The position numbers were made by a program, and so were the translations under genes. Shown piece by piece: positions 45,489-58,846 of a DNA stretch of 64,000 nt; within the stretch, counting starts at the first letter, position 1; every line of letters begins with the position of its first letter. Source of the DNA: Podocnemis expansa (lineage: Eukaryota > Chordata > Testudines > Podocnemididae); NCBI GenBank assembly GCA_007922195.1, contig ML681997.1:13806282-13870281 (forward strand). The letters run 5' to 3'. The notes below the pieces were generated by a model, which was not told the origin of the DNA, searched no databases, and saw only the letters and a list, made by a program, of their open reading frames with translations.

Positions 45489-46377
45489 GTCCACGTTACA
45501 AAGACTGCCATTATTCTCATCTGTACAGTGTGAAATTTTGGAAGGCGGGAGGGTTGTCCTGATAAAATCAACATTAAAACTTTATTTGCTGATAATTGTT
45601 TGAAATTTTTCCATGGTAGTCATTTAAATAGTCAAGTTAAATTGGACAATTAGAACATTCTTGATCTCACCATCCACTTCCAAAGGTTTTGTAAACTTGC
45701 CAGTGAGAGAGTTGGATTGGAGAGGAGAGAACAGAGTTAGCCCTGACTATGTAGAAGGCCATCCCTTTTATGTGCCTTCTTTACAGAGCAGGTATTGCAT
45801 TTCTATAACGCTGAATTGTGTATGTGGATTGTTTGGAACGGACTCTGGAAGTTGTGGATGTATCTTCAGTGTGTCTGTTCAGTTACCTGTAAACTAGTTT
45901 GCGCTTTTTCATTGACTTTGAAAAACAAAGCAAAGTAACTTTCTGATTTACATGCACATTGCTCAGAACACTTGTAGCTGGGATTGACATATCTATTCAC
46001 GTGCGGAATATTTCCATTCTCATGCAAAACTCAATTAATTGTATGACACAGTCAGTCTGTGGCAGAATGAGTATGAGAACCCAGAATCCAAAGGATAGCA
46101 GGACTGAGCCTTTATTTTCAACTCCCCTTAAATTGCTACATGGAATAAACCTGTTTCTCCATTATCAAGAGGCTTATTGGGCAGCTGTGCTAAATGCAAA
46201 CATTCCATTGTATTTCAAAATGGCAGGTTTCTAAAATGTTCTTACATGTGTTTCAGTAAAACTGTTATTTCCATGAAGGTATGGGGTAGCCCCTTCAGTT
46301 TTTCTCAAGCCTTTCCTTTTTTCCATGCTTTTTTTATTGTTCACCAAAATCTCCGTTTATTTGAGTGAAGCCAGGGT

Positions 46378-46515
46378 GTAGTGGTGAGTGTCTAGGACTA
46401 TGAGGCAGGAAATCATGAGCTCTCATTTTAGCTGTGACAGACTTTCTCTCTCTTTTCTGGCTTTCATTTAATCACTTCGCTACTGTCTCATTTTCCCCAT
46501 CTGTAATTTTGGGAT
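46378..46515 (+). repeat. MIR-like CORE-SINE
   Basis: GTAGTGGTGAGTGTCTAGGA, TGAGGCAGGAAATCATGAGC, GCTGTGACAGACTTTCTCTC, TCATTTTCCCCATCTGTAAT: the full MIR order. Confidence 0.75.
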
Positions 46516-46844
46516 GATTAGGATTAATTTTTGCAAAATGTGTAAGTTTAAATGCATGGTAAAATCCTCATTTCTACTTATAGGACTCCACTACCTTTTA
46601 TATCAAAAGAGAAATCAGTTTTTCTTTCATGTAATAATAGAGCTTGTCCTGAATATCTTCAGTGTGCAGTATGTATATAGAATGTGTAGAATTAAACTTC
46701 ACATGATGCTTTTTGATTTATTCATCTTTTATATGTTGTTGGGGGTGCTTCTTTGGTTTATATTTGCTTTTCTTTTTGCATTTTATCTCCCCCCTTCCCA
46801 AATCTTTCAACACTGAAACAGAATTACACTGAAGAACAATGCTA

Positions 46845-47275
46845 GTGTAACCCTTCTGCCAGGGCGAGCTGGCAGGACAGGGGCTGGGTTCTGTATCTAG
46901 GAGTTTCCAAATAACGTTATAGCACGAACCGGCTTGAACCCCCATCCAGTCTTCTGGATAACCATGGACTATTCTCTGGGAACCCCAAAAGGATAATGCT
47001 TCCCTGCTCACAAGCATGAGTCTGAGTGTAGTATACAGAACTTTTAATAGTAATAAAAACAGTATGTAAAAGACCCAATAACAAAAATCAGCACTGGTCT
47101 TGAGGATCAGTGCGAAACAGGTTTCCAGCATGATCCCACGCAGCATAACAGCACATGTGAACTCAATAGCAAATCCAGCACTGATCTGGAGAATCAGTGA
47201 TAAACATGCTCCCAGCAAACCCCAGGGTATGTAGGGAGTGTCTTTCACACCAGCTGTCCGCCAGCATGAACCACT
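46845..47275. repeat. LTR-like or other dispersed repeat, left of the minisatellite
   Basis: TGTAACCCTTCTGCCAGGGC opens a sequence unlike its AT-rich neighbours. It is reminiscent of turtle LTR-type repeats, but no diagnostic feature proves the class. It may continue after the tandem repeat to about 48040. Confidence 0.4.
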
Positions 47276-47705
47276 GGTCACTTACCCCATCCACTAGCAC
47301 CATCCCTTGGCTCCACCTGCTGTCCGCTGGCTCCACCCAGGGGTCATTCACGCCATCCAACTCACTGCTGGTCGCTCTCACCATCTGCTGGATCCACCCA
47401 GTGGTCACTCACGCTGCCCAGCTTGCCGCTGGCTGCTCTCACCATCCGCCAGCTCAGCCCAGCTGGCTCTCACTGTCTGCTGGCTCCTCCGGCTCTGCCC
47501 AGTGGTCGCTCACACCACCCAGCTCTCAGCTGGGCACGCTCACTGTCTGCTGGCTCCACCCAGCAGTCACTCATGCTGCCCAGCTCACCGCTGGCCGCTC
47601 TAACTGTCTGTCGGCTTTGCCCAGCACTCACCTGTGCATCCCAGCTTGCCGCTGGCCACTCTCACCATCCGCTGTCCATTAGCTCCGCCCACTGGTCACT
47701 CCATC
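47275..47705. repeat. Minisatellite, about 60-70 bp units
   Basis: At least six diverged units built on CCCAGTGGTCACTCACGCTG, CCCAGCTTGCCGCTGGC and TCTCACCATCTGCTGGCTCC. Long frames on the + strand (47197-47785) are products of the repeat, not a gene. Confidence 0.85.
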
Positions 47706-49150
47706 TGCTGCTCCTCCTCAGTGATTTCAGCTCAGAGAGAGGGAGTTTTCTCTTTCTAGTGACTTCAGCTCTTAAACCTCAATAGTTGCAAACAGCTACT
47801 TCCATTAAAATAACAAAGAAGGCCTCAGAGAAGCCCAGCCATGGGTTGAGACAGAATGCCTCAAGCACTGCTCCAGAAGGAGCTATGCAAAACCACACCC
47901 CTATCTTAAACTTTTTCAGGCTGAAATAGCCAGTGGCCTCTCCTACAAGTCTCTTTTAAGCTAAGGGTAGCTTTTAACCTTTAACTAATCCAAACAGATT
48001 TGGAACAATCAGAAAGTAGCAATTCACAGAAGACAATATTTCATATCTCCCTCAGTAGAATTACAGATACTGACAGATTTGTGATCAGATTAACCCCAAA
48101 TACCATTACCCACTATGCTAATGCCTAATTGTACTCATTGTGTTCATGCTGATACAGGACCTATGCAGATTAGTTCCCCCCCCCCCCCGGCAGAAGCTGT
48201 TAGGCACAGCTTTTAAGCCTGCCTTACACTAGATATAGTGTATTTATATGAACTCAAAGCTCAAATTAGTGCAAGACTCATGTTAAAGATAGTGCTGCTG
48301 GAACTTACACCAGGCGTGGTGGTAATTTAGGCCTGGTGTTCTCTGCAAAGTTAGGTCGATATAAGTTGCCTTGCATTGTGCATGTGTCTGTCCTTAAATT
48401 TGTCTCCTACTGATGTAAGCACCCTTTTTCAATGACATAGAAACATCACCTTTCTGAGAAGTGCCGAGCACTAGTCAATGTACTAGTCAGTGCAGTTCGA
48501 GTGTAGACACTGCATTGCTTAGTGTTGACCCTGATAGTCCTCTGGCACCTGTCCCACACTGGCTGATACTGAGCACTGTGGTCACAATTATGAACTCCAC
48601 TGTCTAGGGAGTCACACATATTAGAAGACCTCCTGACCTCCCCTTTAAAGCCCCAGATATCTGAAATGCTGTTTCCTGATTGTCCGCCTTGGTGAGCATG
48701 CCCAGCAGCTCTCCACTGTTGTGTGCAGCTGCCTCGCTGATCATGCCAGCTGCACTCACCAGACATGCTCCTGCCTGGAAGAGACAGGAGCTATTGGCAG
48801 CCACAAGTTGAGGACACAACTATCAACATTTCATTAATTTATTTGTACTAGAAGAGGTAGCGGTGCGAGCAGGATGGAGAGTTTTCTGCTCTTCTTTCCC
48901 CTGTAAAGTTAGGCAGTGGGGCTACACAGAGCAGTTTGTTTATGTACATATGGATGTCCCTTGAATCCTCTTGAGACGTTTTCATGGAGGCACTCTGCAG
49001 TCCTCTCCTGGAGGTTTCTAGGAGGCCTTAGTTCTACCTCTGCGGTAGGACGTTTTCCCACACCAGTCAGCGACAACTTCAGCATGCACCATTACAGTGA
49101 ACAGACTAGCAACAGGTGGGCCTGGGCAGCTTTGAGATGCCAGTAGTAGG

Positions 49151-49683
49151 CAGTGTTCCCTCTAAGGCCCTGAGGCAGCTGAGCAACTCAAGTTGCTTGC
49201 TGTGCAGGCTGCCTCACTCACCTGCAGGCCTGATTGTGCACACCCCCTTGTGCCTGATCCTGCACCTCCCATGGGCCTGTTCCCCCCCCCCGCGCGCGGG
49301 GTGGGCCCCCCCCCCCCCCCCGAGCCAGCCAGATTCCCCTCCTTCTATCTAGTCCACTTCCCCTAGTAACCTCCCCAGCCAGCCCAACCACCCCCCTGCA
49401 CTCCTACCTGACTGCGCAGGGCCGAGCCATGGCTCCTCCAGTCAGAGAAGCACTGACAGAGCAGGCTCAGATGTTCTGAGCCTGCTCCGTCAAGGCTTCT
49501 CTGGGTGGGAGTTTTAATAACTCCCAGCTCCAGAGGAGCTCTCAGCCGGCTGGAAGACAGCATCATCCAGCCAGGTAGGGGTTCTTGCTGCCAGCAGTTT
49601 TGCGCGGCGGGCAGCGTCCCCTGCATGGGGCAGCAGCGGGGAGCATTGTGGCCATGCCGCTGCACAGCTTAGAGGGAACATCG
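49151..49683. mobile_element. MITE of the GTTCCCTCT family inside the Harbinger
   Basis: Starts CAGTGTTCCCTCTAAGGCCC and ends GCTTAGAGGGAACATCG. Contains poly-C/GC tracts (49282-49321). Related ends occur at 6655-7054. Confidence 0.75.
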
Positions 49684-50663
49684 GGAATAGCTGTGCTTTC
49701 TGTGTCTTTGTTACCCAGAGGAGTGAGACATCAGCTAAAATCACCACCATGTATGGAAAATGGTGCTGGTATTCAGCACATAGTTTCATGCAACTGAACA
49801 ATTCCCTCATCTTGGGCCATGCTCACCGTGGCTGGTGCTGTGCATAAGCACACTGAAGCAGAAGGTCAATACACTTGTCTTGTCTAAAGCTTTAGGAGAG
49901 CAAGGGAAAGGAGTTTTGAATATTAACTTTAATTTCGTTCTTGTGACTAGACAGATGGTGATAACCTCTGTGTTTTCTTTGGGATTGCTGCTGTTGCTGC
50001 TGGGGGAGGGGAGGGGATGTTTCCCTCTCCAGACCAATGGGAATGCATGAGTAAGATGAGGAGAAGAAAGAAGAGGGCTTCAGATGATGTGTTCAATGAG
50101 ATGCTGCTAGCTGGTACTGCATTGCACTGTGAGCAACGGGCCTAGAGGGTGAACTTTGCACACAACTTGGAGAGTGGAAGAGCAGAACAGAAGAAGGGCC
50201 AGGAGTCCCAGCAGGAAAAGGAGACGAATAAGAATCAGGACATAAAGGAGCTTCTCTGGTGACAAACAGATGCTGTAGGCCTACTGGTTCAAAAATCACA
50301 GGGTTGCCTGCCTTTGCAGTCTGTAGAGAACTCCACTGCAGCACCTCTCTATGCTACCCCTCAACATTCCTCCTGGCACCAAGGGTTTCATCCCTACCCT
50401 TACCACAGCTCCACATACACTGACCTGTGAAAGCCAAGCTTGTAGTCCTCTCTGGTTAAGTTCTGTCCCATTAATTTATTATGTTTTTAATGTATTTACT
50501 TTTAAATTACATAGATTTTTTTCCCTTGCGCTGATTTTGTTACTGAATAGAATTCTATTTGGAAAGCAATTCATCTTCATTAGTTCACAACATGTGCAAC
50601 AGAGTGCTGAGCAGTTCAGAAAGGATCCACGTACTTGTTGTGCAGTGTGACACAACTTACAAG

Positions 50664-50775
50664 TTTCCAAAGGGATAGCTGTGTTAGTCTAGTCCAGTAA
50701 AAAAACAACAAGGAGTGATTTTTCTCCCATGAAAGCTCATGTGAAAAATAAATCTTAGTCTCAAAGTGCCACACG
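50664..50775 (-). mobile_element. GTGGCAC retroposon, internally deleted, 112 bp
   Basis: Flanked by ACAACTTACAAG (50652-50663) and ACAACTTATAAG (50776-50787), 11/12. The complete left end (TTTCCAAAGGGATAGC) jumps from AAGGAGT to GATTTTTCTCCCATGAAAGC, so most of the left arm and the hairpin entry are missing. Confidence 0.88.
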
Positions 50776-50929
50776 ACAACTTATAAGATTAGTGAAAAAC
50801 ACAGATTAATAATAAAAAATAAGCACCACAAAATTAATAGGTGTATAGACAGTATTATATTCCTAGATCTGCTATTCTCAACAGGCCACAAAATGGCAGG
50901 ATAAGGTAGAGCACAGTACACCATGAGGC

Positions 50930-51960
50930 ATTATTGTAGCTCTCTGTTAGTGCTCTTTAAAAGCCACACTGAGCTGTCTAGCTCCACGCTGAGCTCTTCT
51001 AATAGCCATTGTGTCTGGCTGTTCAAACTGAGCAGACGCTGCTTCATCTCCTCCCCAGTGGCAATTTTCCTCCCTTTGCTTCACAGATCATGAAGGATGC
51101 AGCAGACAGCTATAAGCATTGGGATGTTTTCTTCACTGAGATCCAATCTTGTGACTAAACACCACCAGCATCCCTTCACTCAACTGAAAGTACGTTCAAT
51201 TGTTATCCCGCACCTGCTGATAGTTGAATCTTCTGTTGGTGCTGTTGAGATGGCTAGTGGATGGCCACATGAGCCAGGGGAACAAAGTGTAGGTTGGATG
51301 CCCCTGGATCACTGTTCCCATTTCAGCACTTCCACTGTTCAAAGGTCCTTGCTTGCAGTATTCTGTACAGTCCTGTGTTCTCAAAAATTTTAGCATTATT
51401 TACTTTCTCTGACTGACTGATGTTGACATCAGCGAAGTAGCTGCAGTGATCCACAAGTGCTTGCATAACGACAGAAAAATAGCCTCTATGTTGATGTGAT
51501 CTCTGGCAAGGTGCCAGAACAGGGGTGTATGTGTCATCTATTGCTCTACCTTAAGTCAGGATCCCTGCTGCTGCAAATCCATCCTCTACACCCTGCACAT
51601 TGCTCAGGGTCACAGTCCTGTGTGGAAGGATTTGACAGTCACACAAGTGTGAAGGGCCATCAACAATCCTCACATGGATTTGCCAACTCTGAAATGATTT
51701 CCCACTGACCAGTGGCAATCCAGCACTGCAAGTTTCCACAGAGCAATTATAACTCACTTCACCACTCTCAGTGCAGCTCTCATTCTAGTGTGTCTGTGCT
51801 GGAGATCTGGAGCAAGCTTGGCTTGCAGATCCTGGAAAATTCTGTAGCCACAGGTTGTCATCCCAAGCTTCCATTATGATGCAAACCCACCAGTCTTTGC
51901 ATGTTTCTCAGACCCAGAAGAAGTGCTGTATCCTCTTCAGGTGCTCTGTGAACGCCGCTT
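50930..51960 (-). pseudogene. HARBI1-like PIF/Harbinger transposase, broken
   Basis: Conceptual minus-strand reading gives the usual DDE-nuclease landmarks in order. GVEDGFAAAG lies near 51575; AID(D)TYTPVLAP around the first catalytic Asp near 51540; GYFSVVMQALVDHCSYFADVNIS near 51450-51490 (split here by family wording: GYFSVVMQALVDH then YFADVNIS). Next come KIFENTGLYRILQA near 51360 and FPWLMWPSTSHLNSTNRRFNY near 51240. A C-terminal ICEAKG lies near 51080. Stops and frameshifts occur between blocks, so it is inactive. PIF/Harbinger transposases cut and paste DNA at TWA targets with a second Myb-like protein; no partner frame was recognised. Confidence 0.85.
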
Positions 51961-51965
51961 GCAAT

Positions 51966-52080
51966 CCTAACAAGGAGTCTGGTGGCTCTTTAAAAAACTA
52001 AGAAATGTATTTATCACATCAGCTTTCATGGGAGAGAATCCCACTTTGTCAGACGCTTGAAGATGGGGAACCCCTTTGAA
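51966..52080 (-). mobile_element. GTGGCAC retroposon, one arm
   Basis: AACAAGGAGTCTGGTGGC to GATGGGGAACCCCTTTG. The minus strand reads CTGACAA...CATGAAA, both boxes CpG-decayed. Possible diverged flanking repeat (GCAATCC / GCGATCC). Confidence 0.75.
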
Positions 52081-52454
52081 ACTCGCGATCCCGAATTGGT
52101 TTACACTGTGTCCTAGAGCAAACTGTCCTTCAAGAAGTTGCTGTGCTTTCAGTTGATCTGGTTGGTCTTAAGGCTCTGGAAGTACCAGAGGGTCATGCGT
52201 TCACTGCTTGCTGTTCAGGCAAGTAGTGCAGAGCTGTGTTGGCTCCATGTTTCTGTCAGAGCAGACAGAAAGGAGGGCCCTGCAGGTTCATGAGATTTTT
52301 TTCTTTAAAAAGCCTTGAAAATTATGGTGTATAAATATTACCGGATGGAGCCACTTGTATGCTGGGCAGTTGATCTGTTGCTGCTAGTCACTCGTTCATG
52401 ACTTGTCTTACCAAAACTTCTCAAAAGCTGGTAGTTGGTGGGTTGCCCGCTGGG

Positions 52455-52675
52455 CAGTGCCAGATTTCCTGTTAGACCCTGTAGGCACAGTGCCTAGGGC
52501 CTACGAAATTTTTAGGGCTTAAGAAGGAGGGAAAAAATAAGGAAGATCACATGGTTTAGCATTAGAATAGTTAAAGTGCATCATGTCAATGTAATTCAAT
52601 TGGCGTTTTACCCCCCTTTTTGCATATTTCAGACTGAAAGTGCCTAGGGGCTACGAACACCAAAATCTGGCCCTG
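52455..52675. mobile_element. hAT-type MITE, 221 bp
   Basis: CAGTGCCAGATTTCCTG at the left and the complement of CAGGGCCAGATTTTGG at the right. Flanks CCGCTGGG (52447-52454) and CCACTGGG (52676-52683), 7/8. Confidence 0.88.
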
Positions 52676-52866
52676 CCACTGGGGTATGTCCTTGGTACAC
52701 CACACCCTGTGTGGATGCTAGCACTTGTGTAGCACTGGCTCGAGGAACCAAGTTTGCATAAATGATATGCTAACTGCAGTGACTTGGTGCCAATGTATCT
52801 TCAGTAAGCAAAAGTTTGCAGTGTAGGTATGGTGTTTGTCAGTATTGATGGCTACACAAGACCTTT

Positions 52867-55800
52867 GTAAAAGTCCATGTGTGTCAAAAAATGCCAGCTA
52901 CTTGAATTATTTTACAAGTGCTCATTAGGCTATTTGGGGATTATATCACACCCTCCAGAAACACAGGTTTTGTTTATACTTATTTTGGGCCTGATCTGAA
53001 GAAGTGTAGGTCACTCTCAAATTCAGGTGATGGCACAGTTAACTTTTTAGTGCACAACGCTTTTTTGAAAAATGAGGAGCTTTTTAAAATGTCAGTGGGT
53101 GTGTTTGCTTGAGTGCTTTTGAAAATCCTCCTGCCCCTTCAAATCTACATAAAAACGTAGGAAAACAACGGTTCAAAATATGCTTAATTCAATTTGATAC
53201 CTCTAGCCTTTGTTCTGTCATTAAAATACACATAGGCATTTGCCAAAAACAGAGTAGTAATGCACTATGGCACTTCTGAGTTGCCTGTTTGTATTTTTAA
53301 AATGCTGTAGTTGCCGAGAATAATGTGTTATGGAGAAGCTTTTAAAATTATACTGCATGGCTTCTAATAGCTTTCTTTTTAGCATTTTTACTTCAACCAT
53401 GGCATAATAGAAACAAAATTCACTCTGTTTTCATCATACTTTAAGAGCTCAGTGTATCTTTTCTTATAATTTATGTAGCTCTCCTTAAAACTGCAGTGTT
53501 TAATGAAAACTTCATTTGCATCTTTTCCCACTAGAGACAGCTGTAGGTTAGGACGAGCCTGAGTAAGCTATGCCAAAGGTAGGAGTAAGGAGTTTTGTAT
53601 GCTGATTAATTCTCTTGGACTCCTCTGGGAATATCTAGTATTGTTTAAATTGATTACTGTAAGCAAGATGGCAACATTTTTGACCTTCTAAATGAAACGC
53701 TGCACAAAAAAACAAACAAAAAACCCTCCTATGTTTCAAACGTACCATGAAGTAAAATTGAGATGCTGTGATACAAAACATAAAATGATGTTTCCCGGGG
53801 ATCAGGATGTTGCTTTGTTGGATGATGCCTAGTTTTGAACTTGGGTGTGCTTAAAACTTTAAATATGTCTATAACTTCTAAAAATCAGGAGCCATCCATC
53901 TTTTATGTACAAATGGTGCCTGAATAAGTCAGAATTAATGTCCGTCTCCCTGTATTCTCTGTTTTGGTGTTTCATAGATATCCATTGTACACACAAGCTA
54001 GTTTTATGATTCAGAACATCTTTTGGTGCCCTAATTGATGATTTATATTTGCACTGTCCATATATTGAAAGACAGGCATAGCATCTAAAACAATCTCAGT
54101 AACTTTGTATTGGTACTTGCTCCAAACAATTCCTGTGGTGTTTTGTAGGCTGTGATATGGCCTTAAGTGAGATCTATTTAAAATAATCTGCAGATGTGTG
54201 AAACCATCTGAACATAAGTTGCTGTTCAGTTGTTTTTAATTGGCTTCTATTTGAGTACAGTGTGAAGATTTTTTTTTAAGTGCCATTCTTAACACGAGAC
54301 CATTTAATCATTCCTCATTGTCCCTCCTCCAGGTTCCCTCCCCCCCCCCCAGATTCCCTGAAGATATGATAATTAAGCAGGTGCCATATATTGTAGCTTT
54401 GTGTGAGCGTGAGAAACCGTAGTAGTTTTAGGATAATCAGAGCCACACTTGAGGCAGAGGCATTTCTTCTTAACCTGTTGGCAGTAGTGTCAATCAATGT
54501 TGCGCAGGCTGCTGCAGGCCTTAAATGTAATGCACTGCTATCCAGCTGCATGGAAAATGAGTAAGAATAAAGCAGTGAGTGGATTTGCCTTGCACTGAAT
54601 TAGCTTGTTGTGACAGTGGGCTGCCATATATGGTCAGTGAAAGGCAAAAGAGCTGGGATAAGCTATAGAGCGCCAGTCTGGTGCAGACAGTCTGCTGACT
54701 CAGGCTTGACCTGCCTATTGGGGAGCACCCTTGACTGCAGTCTGAGCTGGCTCATTGAGATTCAGGGCACAGCCAAAGTGTCCGCAGCTGTATGCTGGAG
54801 GCAAAGGCTGAGAACACATCCAGAGAGTGACCCAAAAATAATCAAAGCACTGGCCCCTTTCTGTATGCCTGTGAATAGGCAGACAAACCAGGGACTCTCA
54901 GTGAGCATATTGGGAAAGACATTAGCATACATTTTATTTTTTTTCCCAAGCTCCCTAAACCCAAATACCATTCTGTCAGTTTGTTCAGGGGAGAGGAAAG
55001 GCAGCATATCAGCTATGAGGGAAACAAAATAGATATTTAAAAAAACAAAACAAAACACACATTCAGTTTGACATATAACTGACTTCTCTAATTTATAAGC
55101 TTCAAATATGTGACGTGAAACTAATTCCCTGTTTCAAAAGTGCCTTAAAAAAAACATACACGTAAGGAGGAATGCAAAACCCTTTTCAAAAAAAGAATCT
55201 GTCTTGGTTTTAATAAAGTTGATTTTAAAGTGAGTGGACAGAATTTGCTTGAACAGAAGACACTTGTAAATCCAGTCCCCATTCTTCAGTCACATCGATT
55301 CACTTGAGATGGCAAGTTTTAAAAATTTCACATCTTTAAGCAAGCTGGCATCTGTTTTGCTGAAACCTTTTGGGCAGACTAGAGTGATCCACATCTTTGC
55401 TTTCACTGAAGTTTTACAAATGACTCATTCAGTTTCTTTTCCTGCAGAACATGAATACTGCATTTGGCATAACTTTCTAATTACATTCAGATAAGTAATG
55501 TGTGCAATCAAGGAGTGAATTACTATTTTCTCTGTCTGTAATATTTGGTATGCTCATTTTGTCCATTAATAAAGCTGCTTTTGATGCTCAGAGCAGAGGA
55601 CATAATATGTTGTTTGTCCCTAGTTTCCTGGTCGTCACTCTAGTACATTTTATATAACTAGAGTATTGGGTTTTTATTTTTCCGAAAGCTTTGAAGTAGG
55701 TTCTAGTTAGCTTGGGGCATTAAAAAGTTAACAGTCAAACCCATACTCCTGTAAGTATTAGAGGTTGTAGCTTGTTGCATGCTTGCTTTGTTAATCTATT

Positions 55801-58800
55801 TTTTTTAAAGAAAAATTTTAAAAGAAATTTTAAAGAAAGCTAACATGCTTTAAGCAACGGCTGCTTAAATGCAGTCTGTTATGAATTAGAGGGTGTGGTG
55901 TTGGCTATGAATGAGCTTGATGCAGCAACAAGCATGTAGCAGTTGGTAAATAAAGATGGATTTTCTTTTGTTCTGCTGGTGCTTGCTGCTCATTATTCTC
56001 CACTTACCCTGTAAGCTTCCCAGGGAGTGGCAGCTGTTTCTGATGTTAGACACTCTATCAGTAGTAGACAGCTCCAAATTCAGTAAGATGCTCTTGTGGG
56101 GAGGAGATGGGGGGGGAAAAATAACTTTGCCTGCTGTAAAGTCTCTGTAGAATTAAGTTTCCATGAACCAAAAGGAGTTTCATGTTTAACTGAAATATTA
56201 AAGCCCAAGTATGCTTTGCAGTGCGTCTTGTAGAGAAAATGTTTTTAGCATGAGACAGATTCACATAAGTGTATATTAAGGATTTTAATATGCTATATGT
56301 GGGGGCAGAGACAAAGCAACAGAGTGAAATTGGTCTATAACAATCTTTGTGTGTATTTACAGAAATGTACAGTTTGGGAATTTTTGCTGTTTGCAAACTG
56401 CTTTCAGTAAACACTGTGCTGCAAGAATACATGAATTTTTAAGCTAGCAAGTTGCAGATGAGTTTGTACTCAAATCCAGTATTTTATATATGTTGGATTT
56501 ATAAATCATACTTTTGCTTTTCTTCCTTTATTAGACTGTTAGCATTCTGTTACTGAAAACAAAGACAACTGCCAGGGCATTACATAAGCAATGAATCACA
56601 GAGGAAAAAATGATTTTCTTTGTAAATTGTTCAGTTTTTTTATGATGTTTCATTACTACTTTTTATTGTTATCTAATAAAACAGTCTTTTTAATATCTCT
56701 TTCACACACAGTTTTGTATTAAAGTTGTGTCTTGCATCTCTTATATTTTAAATTTTCTATGTATTGAGACTGATAGATGTGAAGGAACATGACTAATGTA
56801 AGCCATGGCAAATACCTTGTTACAGTTGTCTTAAAGAAATAAATCATTAAAAAAAAAAAAAGCAGCAACTAACACTTCAAATATGCCAGTGTCCAACCCT
56901 CCAAACAGCAGATTAGAAGGGAAGACTGCTAATTTTATAAACTGCAGGCATTTTGACATGGCTGTATCTTGTTTTAACAAAAATCTTAGAGTGCTGTCAC
57001 AGATGTTCAAATATTCTATTGTAATTAGTTTGTAGTCTAATAAAAAGGCAAAATTATATATAGTTTTTTTTAAAAAAAGAACTTTATTTCATTTCATGCA
57101 TTTCTGTTGTTTTACTGAGTGTTTATTTTTAAAGTTCCAACCTTTTACATATAACATCGTATTTGTTCTGTATTTTAGAATTTTTTCTAAAGAAGATAAA
57201 ATCTGACAACTGTCACAGTTTAAGTAATTTTATATATATATATATTTTAGCAGTTGCTATCGCCAATCATAGGAATTTAAACTTGTTTATTAAGAGCAGA
57301 AATTTTGTAAACTTACTCATGATTTTTATTTACAAATTTGTGTTCTAGAGCTTCTGCAGATGAAAGATTAGGAAGTGTAACGCTTTATTAATCTTACCAC
57401 TTAAATGTATATTCAACTGTATATTCTCTAATCACTTTCACATACAACCATGCATAACTCAATTTCATGCCCATTTGTTACATTTCTGGTTTATCCTATC
57501 AATTCAGAGCACGTTATGTAATGATATATATATATGCAATAGCTACTACAGTATGACTCACAAAGGTGTAGGTCATCAAGACACCTTGTTTTTGTATTTC
57601 TTATAATTTGAGTGGTTGCAATCCTTGGTACTCATTTAAAAAAAATACCCAAACAGTATTTATTAAGCTCCAGACATAGGCAAAGCATAACATTGAAGAA
57701 AATGTAGAAATCTACTACTAGTTTGCAAATTAGAAATGTGGATCAAGAAAGAGAATCCAGCTACAGTAATGAATAAATAAAGGTCCCATGCTAAAGAAGA
57801 GTATAGAAGACAGTAACAAAAATTCTCATTCCTCAGTGATTTGTACTGGGAAGATATTGGTGGGATAAAGCTATCAGGCAAAAATACCAGAGTGATTTAT
57901 AATTGTATTTGATGTTTAAATTTAAAGTGGAGGTAAAATTTCTGTTGCAACAACTCAGTGCAGTTTTTCATGAAATCCTACTTGTATTTCACTTTAACAA
58001 GCCATGAGTTTTTCCTACTAATTAAACCTTTCCTCTGAGAACTTTTTAGTGCCTAGAAAGAGTTCAGGGCAGATGATCACAGACCTGACTCATTTGCAGA
58101 TGAAAGTAAAGAAGAATAAAAATCTCTTGCTGGACCCTACTCAGGTTGTGACTCATGCTGTGGTTTGGAGTGCAAGCACAGGCTACTTCTTGCTTGATTC
58201 TTCCATCTCAGCCCCCCTCCTGGGCCAGTGGGAAAGGAATGAGTGGACAGAATGAACACTCACTGGCTATGTGCGTACCTGGGAGTGAGCTGCTCCATGA
58301 AAAGTGTCAAAGTAGCTTTCTCCTTTTTCTGAGCACTAGGGAAGCATAGAAGGAACTGCGGCAGAGTTCATTTCTCTGATTATCTCATGGGACAGATCAG
58401 GCAGCTATATGCTACTCCTCACACAGGGCAGTTTGTCATGTCACCCTCCTAGTGAATTATCAGGGTAAAAATATCAGTGTAATTTTTTGCTTTAAATCAG
58501 GGTCGGATTTTGACAGGTTCTACAGACATTGAAGTTGATGGGAGTTGGGGAAACTTGGCACTTCACAGACTTGGACACTGTGAACTGCCAAGTTGAATTA
58601 AATTCCTTTAATAAGGAACAAGACACTTGCTCTAGTTCATCAGTAAAGGAATACCATCAAGATTTCTAAGCCCCAAAACTGACCTACCTTAATATTGTTA
58701 GGGTCTTAATCTTCTACATTTGAAACTTGTTTCCTTATCTATTTTCATTTGAAATATGCCACGTATTGTTGCGAAGGTGGGGGGTGCGGTTCATTTTCTA

Positions 58801-58835
58801 GGGTAGCCGAAGTGTTTAGCATCTGTAAGTGGACA
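52867..58835. other. Intron 2, about 6 kb mostly unique
   Basis: AT-rich intron with no recognised gene and few repeats: C run at 54341-54350, A/T simple runs near 55800 and 56848, (TA)n at 57231-57246. A degraded trace of a dispersed repeat (GACATTGAAGTTGATGGGAG) is at about 58485-58580. It is the cleanest stretch of the intron. Confidence 0.45.
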
Positions 58836-58846
58836 TTGGTTATTTT

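Larger units (their letters stand above)
48330..52866 (-). mobile_element. PIF/Harbinger DNA transposon, decayed
   Basis: The left end GGCCTGGTGTTCTCTGC follows TTA (48327-48329), the target used by Harbinger elements. The right end near 52850-52866 (GGCTACACAAGACCT) is an imperfect complement. The minus strand encodes a broken HARBI1-like transposase (50930-51960). Four later insertions sit inside: 49151-49683, 50664-50775, 51966-52080 and 52455-52675. The right boundary is approximate. Confidence 0.72.

Noticed and set aside
47197..47785. Three overlapping frames of 98-161 codons on the plus strand
   Set aside because: Periodic Ser/Leu/Pro-rich product of a minisatellite, open in several frames at once.
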